From: Deltaproteobacteria bacterium
GTDB lineage: Bacteria > Desulfobacterota > Syntrophia > Syntrophales > UBA2210
Assembly (NCBI GenBank): GCA_016933215.1
Contig: JAFGBH010000027.1
Span: 1-42,633, forward strand
Length of the DNA stretch: 42,633 bases
Direction of reading: 5' to 3'
Shown here in pieces: positions 26,732-35,783 of this stretch. How positions within the stretch are numbered: position 1 is the first letter of the stretch; each line of letters begins with the position of its first letter. Below the pieces are notes generated by a model that worked only from the letters and a program-made list of their open reading frames with translations, searched no databases and had not been told where the DNA came from. The position numbers were made by a program, and so were the translations under genes.

Positions 26732-29020
26732 ATGAAGGGCCAGGAAGTAATAGTAGAGTTATTAAATGGTCGGTGGGAAAGGGGTGCACTCAGCCATCCT
26801 TTTGAGCCGAACATGAATAACATAGACTTGAAGTTAAGCGGAAATGGTGAACGTATAACATATGCCATGTCGGATGTCTGTTGCATACACATGGTACCCG
26901 AAACTAAACTGATACCAACTTTTCGCGATGGATCGTGGGTTCCAAAAGAAATAACAACTGTCGCTGACACTACATACCATGCGTATATCATTGGCAAGGG
27001 ACACTGTGAAACAGGATTTTACGCCTACAATGCAAACAGTAACGGCCAGGGAGAACTCAAGCTTATCTTTTTCAACTTTTTGGGTGTTAAGTCTCCCGAT
27101 ACTGATGAGATCAACAAAATAATCCTGCAGCAGGAACAGTCCGCTCCAAATGTCACCACAAACGAAATCACACATGAAGAGCAGGATGATAGCAACAGAA
27201 ACACAAGCAACAACACGGCGGAAGTTGTCTCACCTGACAATATTGCAGACAAGAATTACGCAAATGGCGACGGGGTCCTATCACGGCAGAAAATTGGTGA
27301 AATCCTGATAGAATCAAAACTGATTACAGTGGAACAGCTTGAAGCGGCACTCAGTGTACAAAAAAGATCACGATCGAGGAAAAAACTGGGCGAAATTCTC
27401 TTAGACAAAGACCTGATATCAGAAGAACAACTGCTTAAGGCTTTAGCACAAAAGTTTCAGCTAACGTTCGTCGATCTCGATAATATCGTTCCAAACGCAG
27501 AAGCCTTGAATTCCTTGCCCGGATATTTAGTTCATAATATGCAGGTGTTCCCCATTGATATCAATGATAATCATATATTAATCGCCACTTCAAAACCGAA
27601 TGATTTACAAGTAGAAGATGTCCTGAAATTTTACACGAAACGCAATGTTAAATTAGTCGTCGCCTCTTCACGCCAGATCTCGGAAGCCATAGCGAGTCAC
27701 TACAGACTTAACAATAAAAACTCCAAGAAATTTGATCAGATCATTAGTGAAATGACGTCTGATTCTGACACTATTATTGAAGAAGAATTAGAGGAAGAAA
27801 ACGCAGATCAATTCAGCGAAGCAGATTCTCATATCATTACGCTGGTAAACAAAATCCTGAAAGAGGCTTATTACGAGGGGGCCTCCGATATCCATATTGA
27901 ACCCGGCATAAAAAGAGAACCCACACAGATCAGATATCGCATTGACGGCAATTGCAAAACAGCTCATAGAATATTATCGACATACAAACATGGTATTGTA
28001 TCAAGAATCAAGGTTCTTTCACGCCTGGACATTTCTGAACGCCGCAGACCTCAAAGCGGAAAAATGGCCTTACGGCATGGGAACCAGAAAGTAGAATACA
28101 GAGTTGAGGTAACACCAACAACTGCAGGCAACGAAGATGTGGTTTTAAGGATACTCCCCTCATCCCAGAAGTTCAGCCTCGATGATCTAGGCTTTACGGA
28201 AAACAATTTCAAATCATTCAAAAATATTATCTCAAAACCGTATGGCATCTTTTTGTGCGTGGGACCAACCGGATCCGGTAAAACGACCACGCTCCATGCC
28301 GCACTTGCCTACCTTAATACACCAGAGCGCAAGATATGGACCGCCGAGGATCCAGTAGAAATAACACAGAGAGGATTGAGACAGGTTCAGGTCAATTACA
28401 AAATAGGTTTTACTTTTTCGGAAGCCCTCCGCTCCTTTCTGCGATCCGATCCGGATATCATTATGATAGGCGAAATGCGTGATGTGGAAACGGCAAAAAT
28501 CGCTATTGAAGCATCACTGACGGGACACCTGGTTTTATCGACGCTGCATACCAACAGCGCACCTGAAACATTGATTCGCCTCATAGAAATGGGCATGGAA
28601 CCATTTAACTTTGCCGATGCAATCCTGGGAGTGAATGCCCAGCGCCTCGCCCTGCGGTTGTGCGACAATTGCAAGGAAGAATATCATCCCGACATCAAGG
28701 AATACGAAAGTGTGGTAAAGGCCTACGATCCATATTGGTTTTCACAGCACCATCTCCCTCCCTATTCAGAAGACCTGACCCTTATGAGAAAAAAAGGGTG
28801 CGAGAAGTGTTATGGAACGGGATATAGGAAACGTATTGCCCTTCATGAATTAATGCCGGCAACAAAAAGTATTAAAAAAGCAATTGTCGATAATATCCCC
28901 GCTAATGAGTTGAGAGACCTGGCAATTAGTGAAGGCATGAGGACCCTGAGAATGGACGGGATTCAAAAAGTGTTTCAGGGATTAACGGATTTAGAGCAGG
29001 TCTGTAGGGTCACCTTTTAG
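26732..29020 (+). CDS. PilB/GspE-family secretion ATPase with unusual N-terminal domain
   Basis: 762 residues from ATG 26732, chosen because GAGAGGTGAT lies just upstream; a TTG frame extends to 26576. Residues 1-120 form a two-lobed beta domain like the protein at 21249. A polar, Asn/Asp-rich linker (121-182) follows. Residues 183-330 form an MshEN-like domain with two helical motifs, KIGEILIESKLI and KLGEILLDKDLI. In this type the motif binds c-di-GMP, but here the usual Arg and Gly positions are changed. The ATPase core has Walker A GPTGSGKT at 511-518, GEMRD, and a zinc site of two CxxC pairs. It would power type IV pilus or type II secretion assembly. No pilM-Q, gspF or pilin gene is adjacent. 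It ends directly against a PilZ gene on the other strand. Confidence 0.9.
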   Translation: MKGQEVIVELLNGRWERGALSHPFEPNMNNIDLKLSGNGERITYAMSDVCCIHMVPETKLIPTFRDGSWVPKEITTVADTTYHAYIIGKGHCETGFYAYNANSNGQGELKLIFFNFLGVKSPDTDEINKIILQQEQSAPNVTTNEITHEEQDDSNRNTSNNTAEVVSPDNIADKNYANGDGVLSRQKIGEILIESKLITVEQLEAALSVQKRSRSRKKLGEILLDKDLISEEQLLKALAQKFQLTFVDLDNIVPNAEALNSLPGYLVHNMQVFPIDINDNHILIATSKPNDLQVEDVLKFYTKRNVKLVVASSRQISEAIASHYRLNNKNSKKFDQIISEMTSDSDTIIEEELEEENADQFSEADSHIITLVNKILKEAYYEGASDIHIEPGIKREPTQIRYRIDGNCKTAHRILSTYKHGIVSRIKVLSRLDISERRRPQSGKMALRHGNQKVEYRVEVTPTTAGNEDVVLRILPSSQKFSLDDLGFTENNFKSFKNIISKPYGIFLCVGPTGSGKTTTLHAALAYLNTPERKIWTAEDPVEITQRGLRQVQVNYKIGFTFSEALRSFLRSDPDIIMIGEMRDVETAKIAIEASLTGHLVLSTLHTNSAPETLIRLIEMGMEPFNFADAILGVNAQRLALRLCDNCKEEYHPDIKEYESVVKAYDPYWFSQHHLPPYSEDLTLMRKKGCEKCYGTGYRKRIALHELMPATKSIKKAIVDNIPANELRDLAISEGMRTLRMDGIQKVFQGLTDLEQVCRVTF

Positions 29021-29617
29021 TTAGGGAGAATCGCTCAAGGTATAAAGGGGTATTTCCTCGAGGAATTTTAAGGCAAGGTGCTCGGGACCGTCCATGCCTT
29101 TGATAATCCACTTTCGAAGTATCCTGGCATTGACTCGCATACTGCTACTGCGAACCTCAATATCGAGGGTTATTTCATCATTGATTCCTTCCGATAATCT
29201 CTTACCGGGCTTTTGAATCAGATGAATACCGCCGGCCGAAATATCGACAATCCGAAGTTCCTCACCATCTAAAAAGACCTTGCAGGGGGTCGGCGGGTTT
29301 ATCCTTGGGTACATCCTGAGTTCACATTTCTTTTCTCCACTCATCCTTTTCGCAATAACGGCAGGTACACCCCTCCCCTTCGTCTCATAGCCTTCCTGTA
29401 ATTCAGCCACTTCAGCCGAAAAACCGTACCGCTCTGATCCCTTGTCATGAGTAACGTATGTTATAAGAATATGTTTATTGAGAAAGCTCCTGTCGAGTGG
29501 CGGGAAGGTCTGGAGAAGAACAACCGTTTCATCCTTCGCATCCAGAATAAAGGAACCCTTTATCGCTCCGGTGTCGAGAACGATATCAACAGCACAATTT
29601 ATTTCAAGCTCATTCAA
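29021..29617 (-). CDS. PilZ-domain protein (c-di-GMP receptor candidate)
   Basis: 198 residues from TTG 29617, with GAGGAG 8 nt upstream. The N-terminal half resembles a YcgR-N type flagellar brake domain (LNKHILITYVTHDKGSERYGF). The C-terminal PilZ domain has RMYPR (Arg101 and Arg105, the RxxxR switch) and DISAGG (125-130, the DxSxxG motif), the full c-di-GMP site. It converges on the ATPase gene, with stops touching at 29018-29023. The pair may be functionally linked through c-di-GMP, but they are not one transcript. An acceptable promoter lies at 29661-29688. Confidence 0.88.
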   Translation of the reverse strand: MNELEINCAVDIVLDTGAIKGSFILDAKDETVVLLQTFPPLDRSFLNKHILITYVTHDKGSERYGFSAEVAELQEGYETKGRGVPAVIAKRMSGEKKCELRMYPRINPPTPCKVFLDGEELRIVDISAGGIHLIQKPGKRLSEGINDEITLDIEVRSSSMRVNARILRKWIIKGMDGPEHLALKFLEEIPLYTLSDSP

Positions 29618-29660
29618 AGCCTATTCTCCTCTTTGAAGAGAACCGCCTATTAGAGTGCGA

Positions 29661-29688
29661 CAGGATAAACGACCTGTTCCAAATGTCA
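29661..29688 (-). promoter_or_regulatory. Possible promoter of the PilZ gene
   Basis: On the minus strand TTGACA (29683-29688) and TATCCT (29661-29666), spacing 16 nt. It lies 44 nt upstream of the predicted TTG start. Confidence 0.5.
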
Positions 29689-29741
29689 AATTTTATAATA
29701 TCTCTGGGCAATATTGCCTCGAAATTACCCTCTCGTAAAAT

Positions 29742-30899
29742 TTAGAGCTTCGGCTCAAATCTTATTTCCAGTGTGTATGTTTCACCTTTCTTTATAACGG
29801 GATCATCGGGATCGGAAGTGAATGTTTCAAAGCCTTCTTCTGTCTCTGCCACAACATGATAAGTTTCAACAGGCAGGCTTATTTCGTAATCTCCACCATC
29901 TGCTATGTTTAACATAACAATCTCAATTTGTGTTGTTCCTATTCCCCCTTCACACTCTGTTGACTGTCTGACGCTAATCGACACAGAGGTATCTTCGTTT
30001 CCCGGATCAACGTCTTCTACCTCACATTTGAGTATTCCTTCTTCTCCTGATGTGGATGTGAGGGCCATATCCTCATCGCCATATTCGGAATTAGGCTCCA
30101 CCTCAATGTATTTGCACTTGGGGGCATACCCTTCCTTGTATGCAACAAGGTTATAGATGTTAGGTTCCACAAACAATCGATAGTCTCCGTTTTCGTCGGT
30201 GACGGTCGATGCCTGAACAATCATGTCACCGTCATAAAACTGTGCACTTACCAAAGCCCCCATAAGCCCGAGACCTTCATTGTCGGTAACGGTGCCGGAA
30301 ATTGTCGCAACGGTGGTTCCGATCACCTTGATAACTGGTTTGAGAATCCACTTTCCACTGTTACCAGCCTTCACGACCGAACGTGACGCATCAAAATCAA
30401 GAATCAGTTCGGTTGTCTGATTTTCATAAATTTCAAAACCGGACACCAGCTTGATGCCCGTCTGACTGCCGCTCGGAACCTTCAGTTCATGAGGATTGTC
30501 CTCATCGTCAACGATAACGATATAATTTGCATAGGGATGACTATCACGTGCTTCCGTCCCGATGATGAGTCTCATCTGCGTATAGCGACCTGCATCAAGA
30601 TCGGTAACGCCCAATTGTGCCTGGACTCCATTCACAAGCTCCAGCAGATTATAGGTGCGCTTCGGTTCTGCCACGGTGTACCAGTTGTTTTCCTCTTCAT
30701 CATTCTCATCATCGAGGCATACCTGAACTTCCTCTATTGTTACATAGACAGCTTGATAGTCATTCGTTGCAGCATCGGTGAGTTTCAAAGCGAGAGATCC
30801 GGCTGCAGATGAACTTTCGTCATCGCCTCCACCGCAGGCAGTCAACGACATCATAAAACAAACCAAAAAAACTATTACTATGAATTTTAATCGTTTCAT
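29742..30899 (-). CDS. DUF4382 lipoprotein with carboxypeptidase-like repeat domain
   Basis: 385 residues. Signal peptide with lipobox LTAC, lipidated Cys22, then a Gly/Asp-rich tether. Residues about 35-195 match the DUF4382 domain: LALKLTDAA, VYVTIEEVQV, LLELVNG, and LPAGRYTQ-like LDAGRYTQMRLIIG. A CarboxypepD_reg-like beta sandwich follows (GTVTDNEGLGLMGALVSAQ, with TVTDENGDYRLFV). It is exported and lipid anchored; DUF4382 proteins have no established role. The start has GAGGGTATGAG before the ATG. The gene stands alone. Confidence 0.83.
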   Translation of the reverse strand: MKRLKFIVIVFLVCFMMSLTACGGGDDESSSAAGSLALKLTDAATNDYQAVYVTIEEVQVCLDDENDEEENNWYTVAEPKRTYNLLELVNGVQAQLGVTDLDAGRYTQMRLIIGTEARDSHPYANYIVIVDDEDNPHELKVPSGSQTGIKLVSGFEIYENQTTELILDFDASRSVVKAGNSGKWILKPVIKVIGTTVATISGTVTDNEGLGLMGALVSAQFYDGDMIVQASTVTDENGDYRLFVEPNIYNLVAYKEGYAPKCKYIEVEPNSEYGDEDMALTSTSGEEGILKCEVEDVDPGNEDTSVSISVRQSTECEGGIGTTQIEIVMLNIADGGDYEISLPVETYHVVAETEEGFETFTSDPDDPVIKKGETYTLEIRFEPKL

Positions 30900-31037
30900 C
30901 TCATACCCTCTACTTTATTTGATAATATCAATTCTACTTACCTGATATTATGATATTTCTCTGTGAAATGTCTCACGTTCGTCCTGTGAAACACATTATT
31001 GCCCCCCTGCAGGGTTTTCAGGTTTTCGCCACCCTTT

Positions 31038-31430
31038 TCATATCGGATGGTGCGGATCAAATATCTCCTTTATTTTTATCACGCCGTTTTTGTAAAGCTC
31101 ATCAAAAACGGATTTTTTCTTCAAAGCAGAGAGTAACGTCACTTTTTTTACAAGATAGTCTTCCAGGACGAGAAGAATTGTTAATCCAACTGCATAATAA
31201 AGTATAAAGAAGAATTCACCCATTACGAGGAGGAAAATGACGACACCTATAATTGTAAAGGGGTGTGAAAAAATATAAACGGTGGTATGTAATAGTTTTA
31301 TAAAGGGGTTTTCTGAAAGCCTGGCATATGTGCGAAGCGATGAGCTTTTGTCAACATCGATCGTAATTTCCCCGTTTTTGAGTCGATCGATAACTAATTT
31401 ATACAGCGATGGTCCCTTGTCTTCTGCCAT
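31038..31430 (-). CDS. Small membrane protein of unknown function
   Basis: 130 residues with GAGGGT before the ATG at 31430. A cytoplasmic N-terminus (about 50 residues, with a basic and polar start) is followed by two closely spaced transmembrane segments (about 56-74 and 76-92) and a polar C-terminal tail with KKKSVFDELYKNGVI. I recognise no family. It lies between the DUF4382 lipoprotein and the acyl-CoA operon terminator; no co-transcription with either is evident. Confidence 0.6.
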   Translation of the reverse strand: MAEDKGPSLYKLVIDRLKNGEITIDVDKSSSLRTYARLSENPFIKLLHTTVYIFSHPFTIIGVVIFLLVMGEFFFILYYAVGLTILLVLEDYLVKKVTLLSALKKKSVFDELYKNGVIKIKEIFDPHHPI

Positions 31431-31546
31431 TTTATTTTTACCCTCTCGTCTTTATACAAACGGTTTTTCCAAGTATCAAAAAATCATCGCGCAGAGTAAC
31501 TCCATCATATTTATATAACACACTATGAATGAAAAGTTGACTAATA

Positions 31547-31576
31547 AAAAAGCCCCGATCTTTGAACCGGGGCTTT
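31547..31576 (-). terminator. Terminator of the acyl-CoA operon
   Basis: AAAGCCCCG and CGGGGCTTT form a 9-bp stem with a 10-nt loop. Read on the minus strand it ends in a T run (31543-31550 complement), 24 nt beyond the acyl-CoA dehydrogenase stop. Confidence 0.88.
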
Positions 31577-31599
31577 CCGAGATCCCAAGGAATCTCAGC

Positions 31600-33408
31600 T
31601 TAGTCGGCAAAATATTCGGACTTCATATCTATGGTCAGTCCGTCGCCGCTTCTTTTGAGTCTCGATGCAAGGCCTTGAATCTTTGGCAACTCGTATTCGA
31701 AAAAATAGCGGAATGTATAGAGCTTTCCCTTATAAAAATCAGCATCCTGCGAAGAGGGATTCCCTGTGAGCGCCTTTTTCGCAACCATGGCCTGAAGCAA
31801 CCACTGCCACGCGATGGCAATAATACCGAATAATTCAAGATACAGCGTTGCATCGGCCAGGAACAGCTCTATCTTTCCTTCGAGTGCCATACCGGTGAGA
31901 ACCTGAGTAACCTCCTTCAATTCCTCCAGGGCATCCTGAAGTGCCTCGGCACAGGAGGCAAATTCATCGATGGATTTCCCTTCCGAAATAGCCTTCTCAA
32001 CTTCTTCAAGGAAGAGGAAAAGCGCCTTTCCGTTTTTCATGACCACTTTTCTTCCCAGAAGGTCCATCCCCTGTATTCCCGTGGTTCCCTCGTGGATGGC
32101 ATGAATCCTCACATCACGATAGTACTGTTCAAGGGGGAATTCGTCGCAATATCCGTAGCCACCGAGGCACTGAAGTCCCTGGCTCGTTGAAAGAATGCCC
32201 ATCTCCGATGGATAGGTCTTTACAATTGGCGTCAATACCTCAAGAAGGAGTTCGTATCGTTCTCTCTCCTCACCTTCGAGTACTGCAATGAGATCGACAT
32301 ACTTTGCACAGTTGAAAATCAGTGAGAGGGAACCTTCCACGACAGCCTTCTGAAAGAGAAGCATCCTTTTCACATCGGCATGCTCTATAATCGGTATCTG
32401 CGGTTCATTGGGATCTTTGGAGGTTATTTTTCTACCCTGTGGCCGTTCCATCGCATATTCGAGGGCCGCATAATACGCCGCTGACGCTATGGCCGCCGCA
32501 CCCATTCCCACCTCGATCCTCGCCTCGTTCATCATCTGGAACATACACCTGATACCCTTGTGAGGCTCACCAACTAGCCAGCCGTGGCAGTTATTGTCAT
32601 CTCCGAGCACGAGCTGCGTGATCGGTGCACCACGGTATCCCAATTTATGATAGATGCCGGTGCAAATTACGTCGTTAGCCACAAGTTCCGAATTCTCGTC
32701 GTAGCGCCTGTTGGGAACGAGAAAAAGTGATATCCCTCGTATCCCGGGAGGCGCGCCCTCGATACGCGCCAGAAGCAGATTGACAACGTTTTCTATCCCC
32801 TCATATTCCGCACAGGAGATAAATATCTTCTGACCTTTGATTTTGTAATAGCCCTCTTCCGTCGGGTAGGCGGTCGTTGATATATCTGTCAGGGAAGAAC
32901 CCGCCTGTGGTTCCGTCAAGGCCATGGTACCCTGCCACGTCCCGTCAAACATCTTGGGCACATACCTGTCGATAAGCTCCTGAGAACCGAAGGACGTTAC
33001 AAGGTGCGCCGCGCCGGTGGTCAGGAAGGGGTAAACACAGGCCGAGTAATTTGCCGCTGCGAAGATTCCCCTGAAGGCCGTCATAACCGTGTTCGGTATC
33101 TGCTGCCCTCCCAGTTCATAGGCGGTATGGGCTCCTATCCATCCTCCCTCGCCACAGGCCTCCATGACCTCTTTCACGACGGGATGCACAATCACTTTCC
33201 CGTTCTTGAATTCCGGCTGGTTCTTATCCATATCTGAAAATGCCGGGAAGAGGATGTCCTTACCCATCTTCATCGCCGTATCCAGAACCATATCGAATAT
33301 TTCCCTGCTGTGATCCTGAAAGAAAGGATATTGTGTCAGTGATTCCGTATCGAACATCTCATAGATCAAAAACTCCAAGTTTCTCATACTGATGAATTTT
33401 CCCGCCAT
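31600..33408 (-). CDS. Acyl-CoA dehydrogenase, long (C-terminal extended) type
   Basis: 602 residues from ATG 33408, with GGAGG 7 nt upstream; TTG two codons earlier is too close to the ribosome site. This length belongs to the FadE-like group with an added C-terminal helical domain (residues about 480-602). FAD/substrate segments include MALTEPQAGSSLTDI and GQKIFISCAEY. The base Glu440 lies in IHEGTTGIQGMDLLGRK. It would oxidise an acyl-CoA at the alpha-beta position with an electron-transfer flavoprotein as acceptor. It is third in an operon behind a CoA ligase-like subunit and a crotonase. Confidence 0.93.
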   Translation of the reverse strand: MAGKFISMRNLEFLIYEMFDTESLTQYPFFQDHSREIFDMVLDTAMKMGKDILFPAFSDMDKNQPEFKNGKVIVHPVVKEVMEACGEGGWIGAHTAYELGGQQIPNTVMTAFRGIFAAANYSACVYPFLTTGAAHLVTSFGSQELIDRYVPKMFDGTWQGTMALTEPQAGSSLTDISTTAYPTEEGYYKIKGQKIFISCAEYEGIENVVNLLLARIEGAPPGIRGISLFLVPNRRYDENSELVANDVICTGIYHKLGYRGAPITQLVLGDDNNCHGWLVGEPHKGIRCMFQMMNEARIEVGMGAAAIASAAYYAALEYAMERPQGRKITSKDPNEPQIPIIEHADVKRMLLFQKAVVEGSLSLIFNCAKYVDLIAVLEGEERERYELLLEVLTPIVKTYPSEMGILSTSQGLQCLGGYGYCDEFPLEQYYRDVRIHAIHEGTTGIQGMDLLGRKVVMKNGKALFLFLEEVEKAISEGKSIDEFASCAEALQDALEELKEVTQVLTGMALEGKIELFLADATLYLELFGIIAIAWQWLLQAMVAKKALTGNPSSQDADFYKGKLYTFRYFFEYELPKIQGLASRLKRSGDGLTIDMKSEYFAD

Positions 33409-33462
33409 GAACAATCCTCCTTTTTCGTCTTATCTCTCTGGACAGAACCCTTACTTAGGAAA

Positions 33463-34233
33463 CTACTTGGTGTTCGTTCCGATACCCTCTCCGGATACGA
33501 GCTGCGCTATCGTCATCGCCTGGTTGCGATCCTCAAGCCGAATTGCATCCTCGAGACTCATCCCCCCCGTGTTCCGGTCAAGGGCCTCTTTCGTAAGCCG
33601 TAATCCAAGCGGTGATTTGGTCGCCAGATTCTGGGCTATAGCCATTGCCTCCTTCATCAGTTGCTCCTGCTCCACCACTGCCTGCACAAAACCGATCCTG
33701 AGCGCCTCCTGTGCGTCCATAAAATCGCCGGTAAGGAGATAGCGTGCCGCATTTCCTGTTCCAACGGTCCTCGGCAAAAGCCATGATGATCCCATGTCGG
33801 CACCGCCAAAACCGAGATTGATATAAGCCGCCTGAAATCTCGTCTTCGGCGTGGCAAGCCGGATATCACAGGCTATAGCAATAGAAAATCCCGCTCCAAC
33901 CGAAACGCCGTTGATTGCACCGACGATGGGCTGCGGACACTGTCTCATGAAGAGGATAAAATCTGAATATAAACGCTGATTCTCGTAGGCTGACTTGGGG
34001 GAATAGTCCCGATTTACTATTTCGGGATCCCTGATATCGAGGCCGGCACTGAAGGCCCTCCCCGCACCGGTCATAACAATTACCCTCGTCTCGAGATCAT
34101 CGAATCGCTCCTTCAGGAAATGACGGAACTCGTCCCGCATCTTAAAGTTGATTGCATTCAGACTCTCGGGACGATTCAGTGTCAGAATACCGACGGGACC
34201 TTCTCTTCTGAATTCTATCGTTTCGTATTCCAC
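33463..34233 (-). CDS. Enoyl-CoA hydratase/isomerase family (crotonase) protein
   Basis: 256 residues from GTG 34233, preceded closely by GGAGGG. Crotonase fold with oxyanion-hole segments AFSAGLDIRD and GVSVGAGFS. At the two positions of the classical hydratase glutamates it has Ser117 (GAGFS) and Tyr137 (AAYINLG). Asp146 in GGADMGSSWLLPR aligns with the catalytic Asp of dienoyl-CoA isomerase type enzymes. The call 'hydratase' is therefore uncertain; an isomerase, dehalogenase-like or hydrolase reaction is possible. It lies 54 nt upstream of the acyl-CoA dehydrogenase and 29 nt downstream of the CoA ligase-like gene. Confidence 0.88.
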   Translation of the reverse strand: MEYETIEFRREGPVGILTLNRPESLNAINFKMRDEFRHFLKERFDDLETRVIVMTGAGRAFSAGLDIRDPEIVNRDYSPKSAYENQRLYSDFILFMRQCPQPIVGAINGVSVGAGFSIAIACDIRLATPKTRFQAAYINLGFGGADMGSSWLLPRTVGTGNAARYLLTGDFMDAQEALRIGFVQAVVEQEQLMKEAMAIAQNLATKSPLGLRLTKEALDRNTGGMSLEDAIRLEDRNQAMTIAQLVSGEGIGTNTK

Positions 34234-34262
34234 TTCTCCCTCCTTATTTATCAGTTAGGTAA

Positions 34263-35702
34263 CTATAACCTTTTTTTCCAGTATTCACTCATCAGGCGGA
34301 GTATTTCCGCAATATCATCGAGGCGATTGTATATCCTGAAATTTTTCGCGTTCAGGTCATGAATCACCTGACTCTCCCAGGGAGAGAAATTGCTTCCCAC
34401 CAGGACCGGCATCTCGGTTTCATCCTCTAATTTACCATATCCCTCTATGACCTGTTTTTCTATCTCGGCGTAGAATCTCATCTCATCCGGTGTATCTTCG
34501 CTATGCATCCCCGGTCTGCCGAAACCGTGCAATATTAAAGCATCGACTTCGCCTGAGGATAATACTTCCCTTCCGATATTTACAATACCCTCAATGGAAA
34601 AATTGAAGCCTGCGGCGCCGATATCGACGGGATTTTTCGTGGATGCGCGAAGGGGCATTCCGAGGTTTCTCAGTTTTTTCTGCACCTCTCTCCCCAGTTC
34701 GGGAACGGCCAATCCCTTTTCCTCAATCATATCGGATAGTGCAACCCCCCAGGAACCTCCCACGGTTACGATGCCTACCCTTCTGCCTCTCATGGGAGGA
34801 CGCTCGACAAGGGCATGAGCGACGGGGACCATAAGCTCCATGGTCGGAGAAACCACCACACCGGCCTGATGAAAGAAGGCCTGAAATATCTCGTTCTTTC
34901 CCGAAAGCGCTCCCGTGTGAGAGTGTGCGGCTCGTGCGCTCCCTTCTGTCCTTCCGGCTTTATATACGACGACGGGTTTTATTTTGGCCACCTTTTCAAT
35001 GACCTTCATGAAGCGGTCTCCGTCCCGGATAGTCTCAAGATACATGAGGATGCCACTCACCTCATTATCACGGCCGAAGTGTTCGAGAAAATCCGTTACG
35101 GTGAGATCACATTCGTTCCCGGTATGTATGAATTTTCCCACTCCCATTCCGCGAAAGAATGACGAGGCGAGCAAATCATAAAATGCGTATCCACCCTGAC
35201 AGGCACCGGCAAGTTTTGTGGGAAGAAGATGCTCGGCAGGTGAGGCCGCGGCATTAAAATGTGCATGCAGATTAAAGGTTCCGCTCACATTGGGACCGAT
35301 AAGCCGCATACCGAATGAATGGGCCAGGGAGGCGAGACCTTTTTCTCGCTCCTTCCCCCCATCGACGGCTTCACCGAAACCGGCGGTTATGATGGTGACG
35401 CCTTTGACCCCCTTTTTCCCCCAGGCGGTGATTACTTCTTCAATTGATTGTTCAGGAACGGCAATGATGGCGAGATCAACGGGATCCTTAATTTCCCCTA
35501 CATTACTAAAAGCAGGAATTCCGTAAACTGTATCTGCCTTGGGATTCACCGGATATATCCTGCCCGGATAGTTCCAGGTCCGGAGACTCCCCATCATAAA
35601 CTGCCCCCAGGAACCTGGCTTTTCGCTCGCACCGATGACCGCGACAGATTCGGGATTCAAGAATACATCGAGATCAAAGACTCCTTTCATGAATCGCCCC
35701 AT
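34263..35702 (-). CDS. Acyl-CoA synthetase (NDP-forming) alpha-subunit-like protein
   Basis: 479 residues; ATG 35702, with Met5 as an alternative. The CoA-binding Rossmann part (1-130; VAVIGASEKPGSWG, RIYPVNPKA) is followed by two CoA-ligase domains. The phosphohistidine candidate His262 lies in SHTGALSG. The usual GPNCxG is GPNVSG, and the SQSG segment reads CQGG. No ATP-grasp beta domain follows in the protein or as a gene next door, so either a partner elsewhere supplies nucleotide binding or it is a non-classical member. It is first in the operon, as expected for an enzyme that activates an acid or conserves energy from its CoA thioester. Confidence 0.85.
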   Translation of the reverse strand: MGRFMKGVFDLDVFLNPESVAVIGASEKPGSWGQFMMGSLRTWNYPGRIYPVNPKADTVYGIPAFSNVGEIKDPVDLAIIAVPEQSIEEVITAWGKKGVKGVTIITAGFGEAVDGGKEREKGLASLAHSFGMRLIGPNVSGTFNLHAHFNAAASPAEHLLPTKLAGACQGGYAFYDLLASSFFRGMGVGKFIHTGNECDLTVTDFLEHFGRDNEVSGILMYLETIRDGDRFMKVIEKVAKIKPVVVYKAGRTEGSARAAHSHTGALSGKNEIFQAFFHQAGVVVSPTMELMVPVAHALVERPPMRGRRVGIVTVGGSWGVALSDMIEEKGLAVPELGREVQKKLRNLGMPLRASTKNPVDIGAAGFNFSIEGIVNIGREVLSSGEVDALILHGFGRPGMHSEDTPDEMRFYAEIEKQVIEGYGKLEDETEMPVLVGSNFSPWESQVIHDLNAKNFRIYNRLDDIAEILRLMSEYWKKRL

Positions 35703-35783
35703 TCATTATGATAGCTTCAGCGAAACTCCGCAGATGAATATACCCCCCATGGATAGGAAAAATCAGGTATTTCTTTACCAGAC

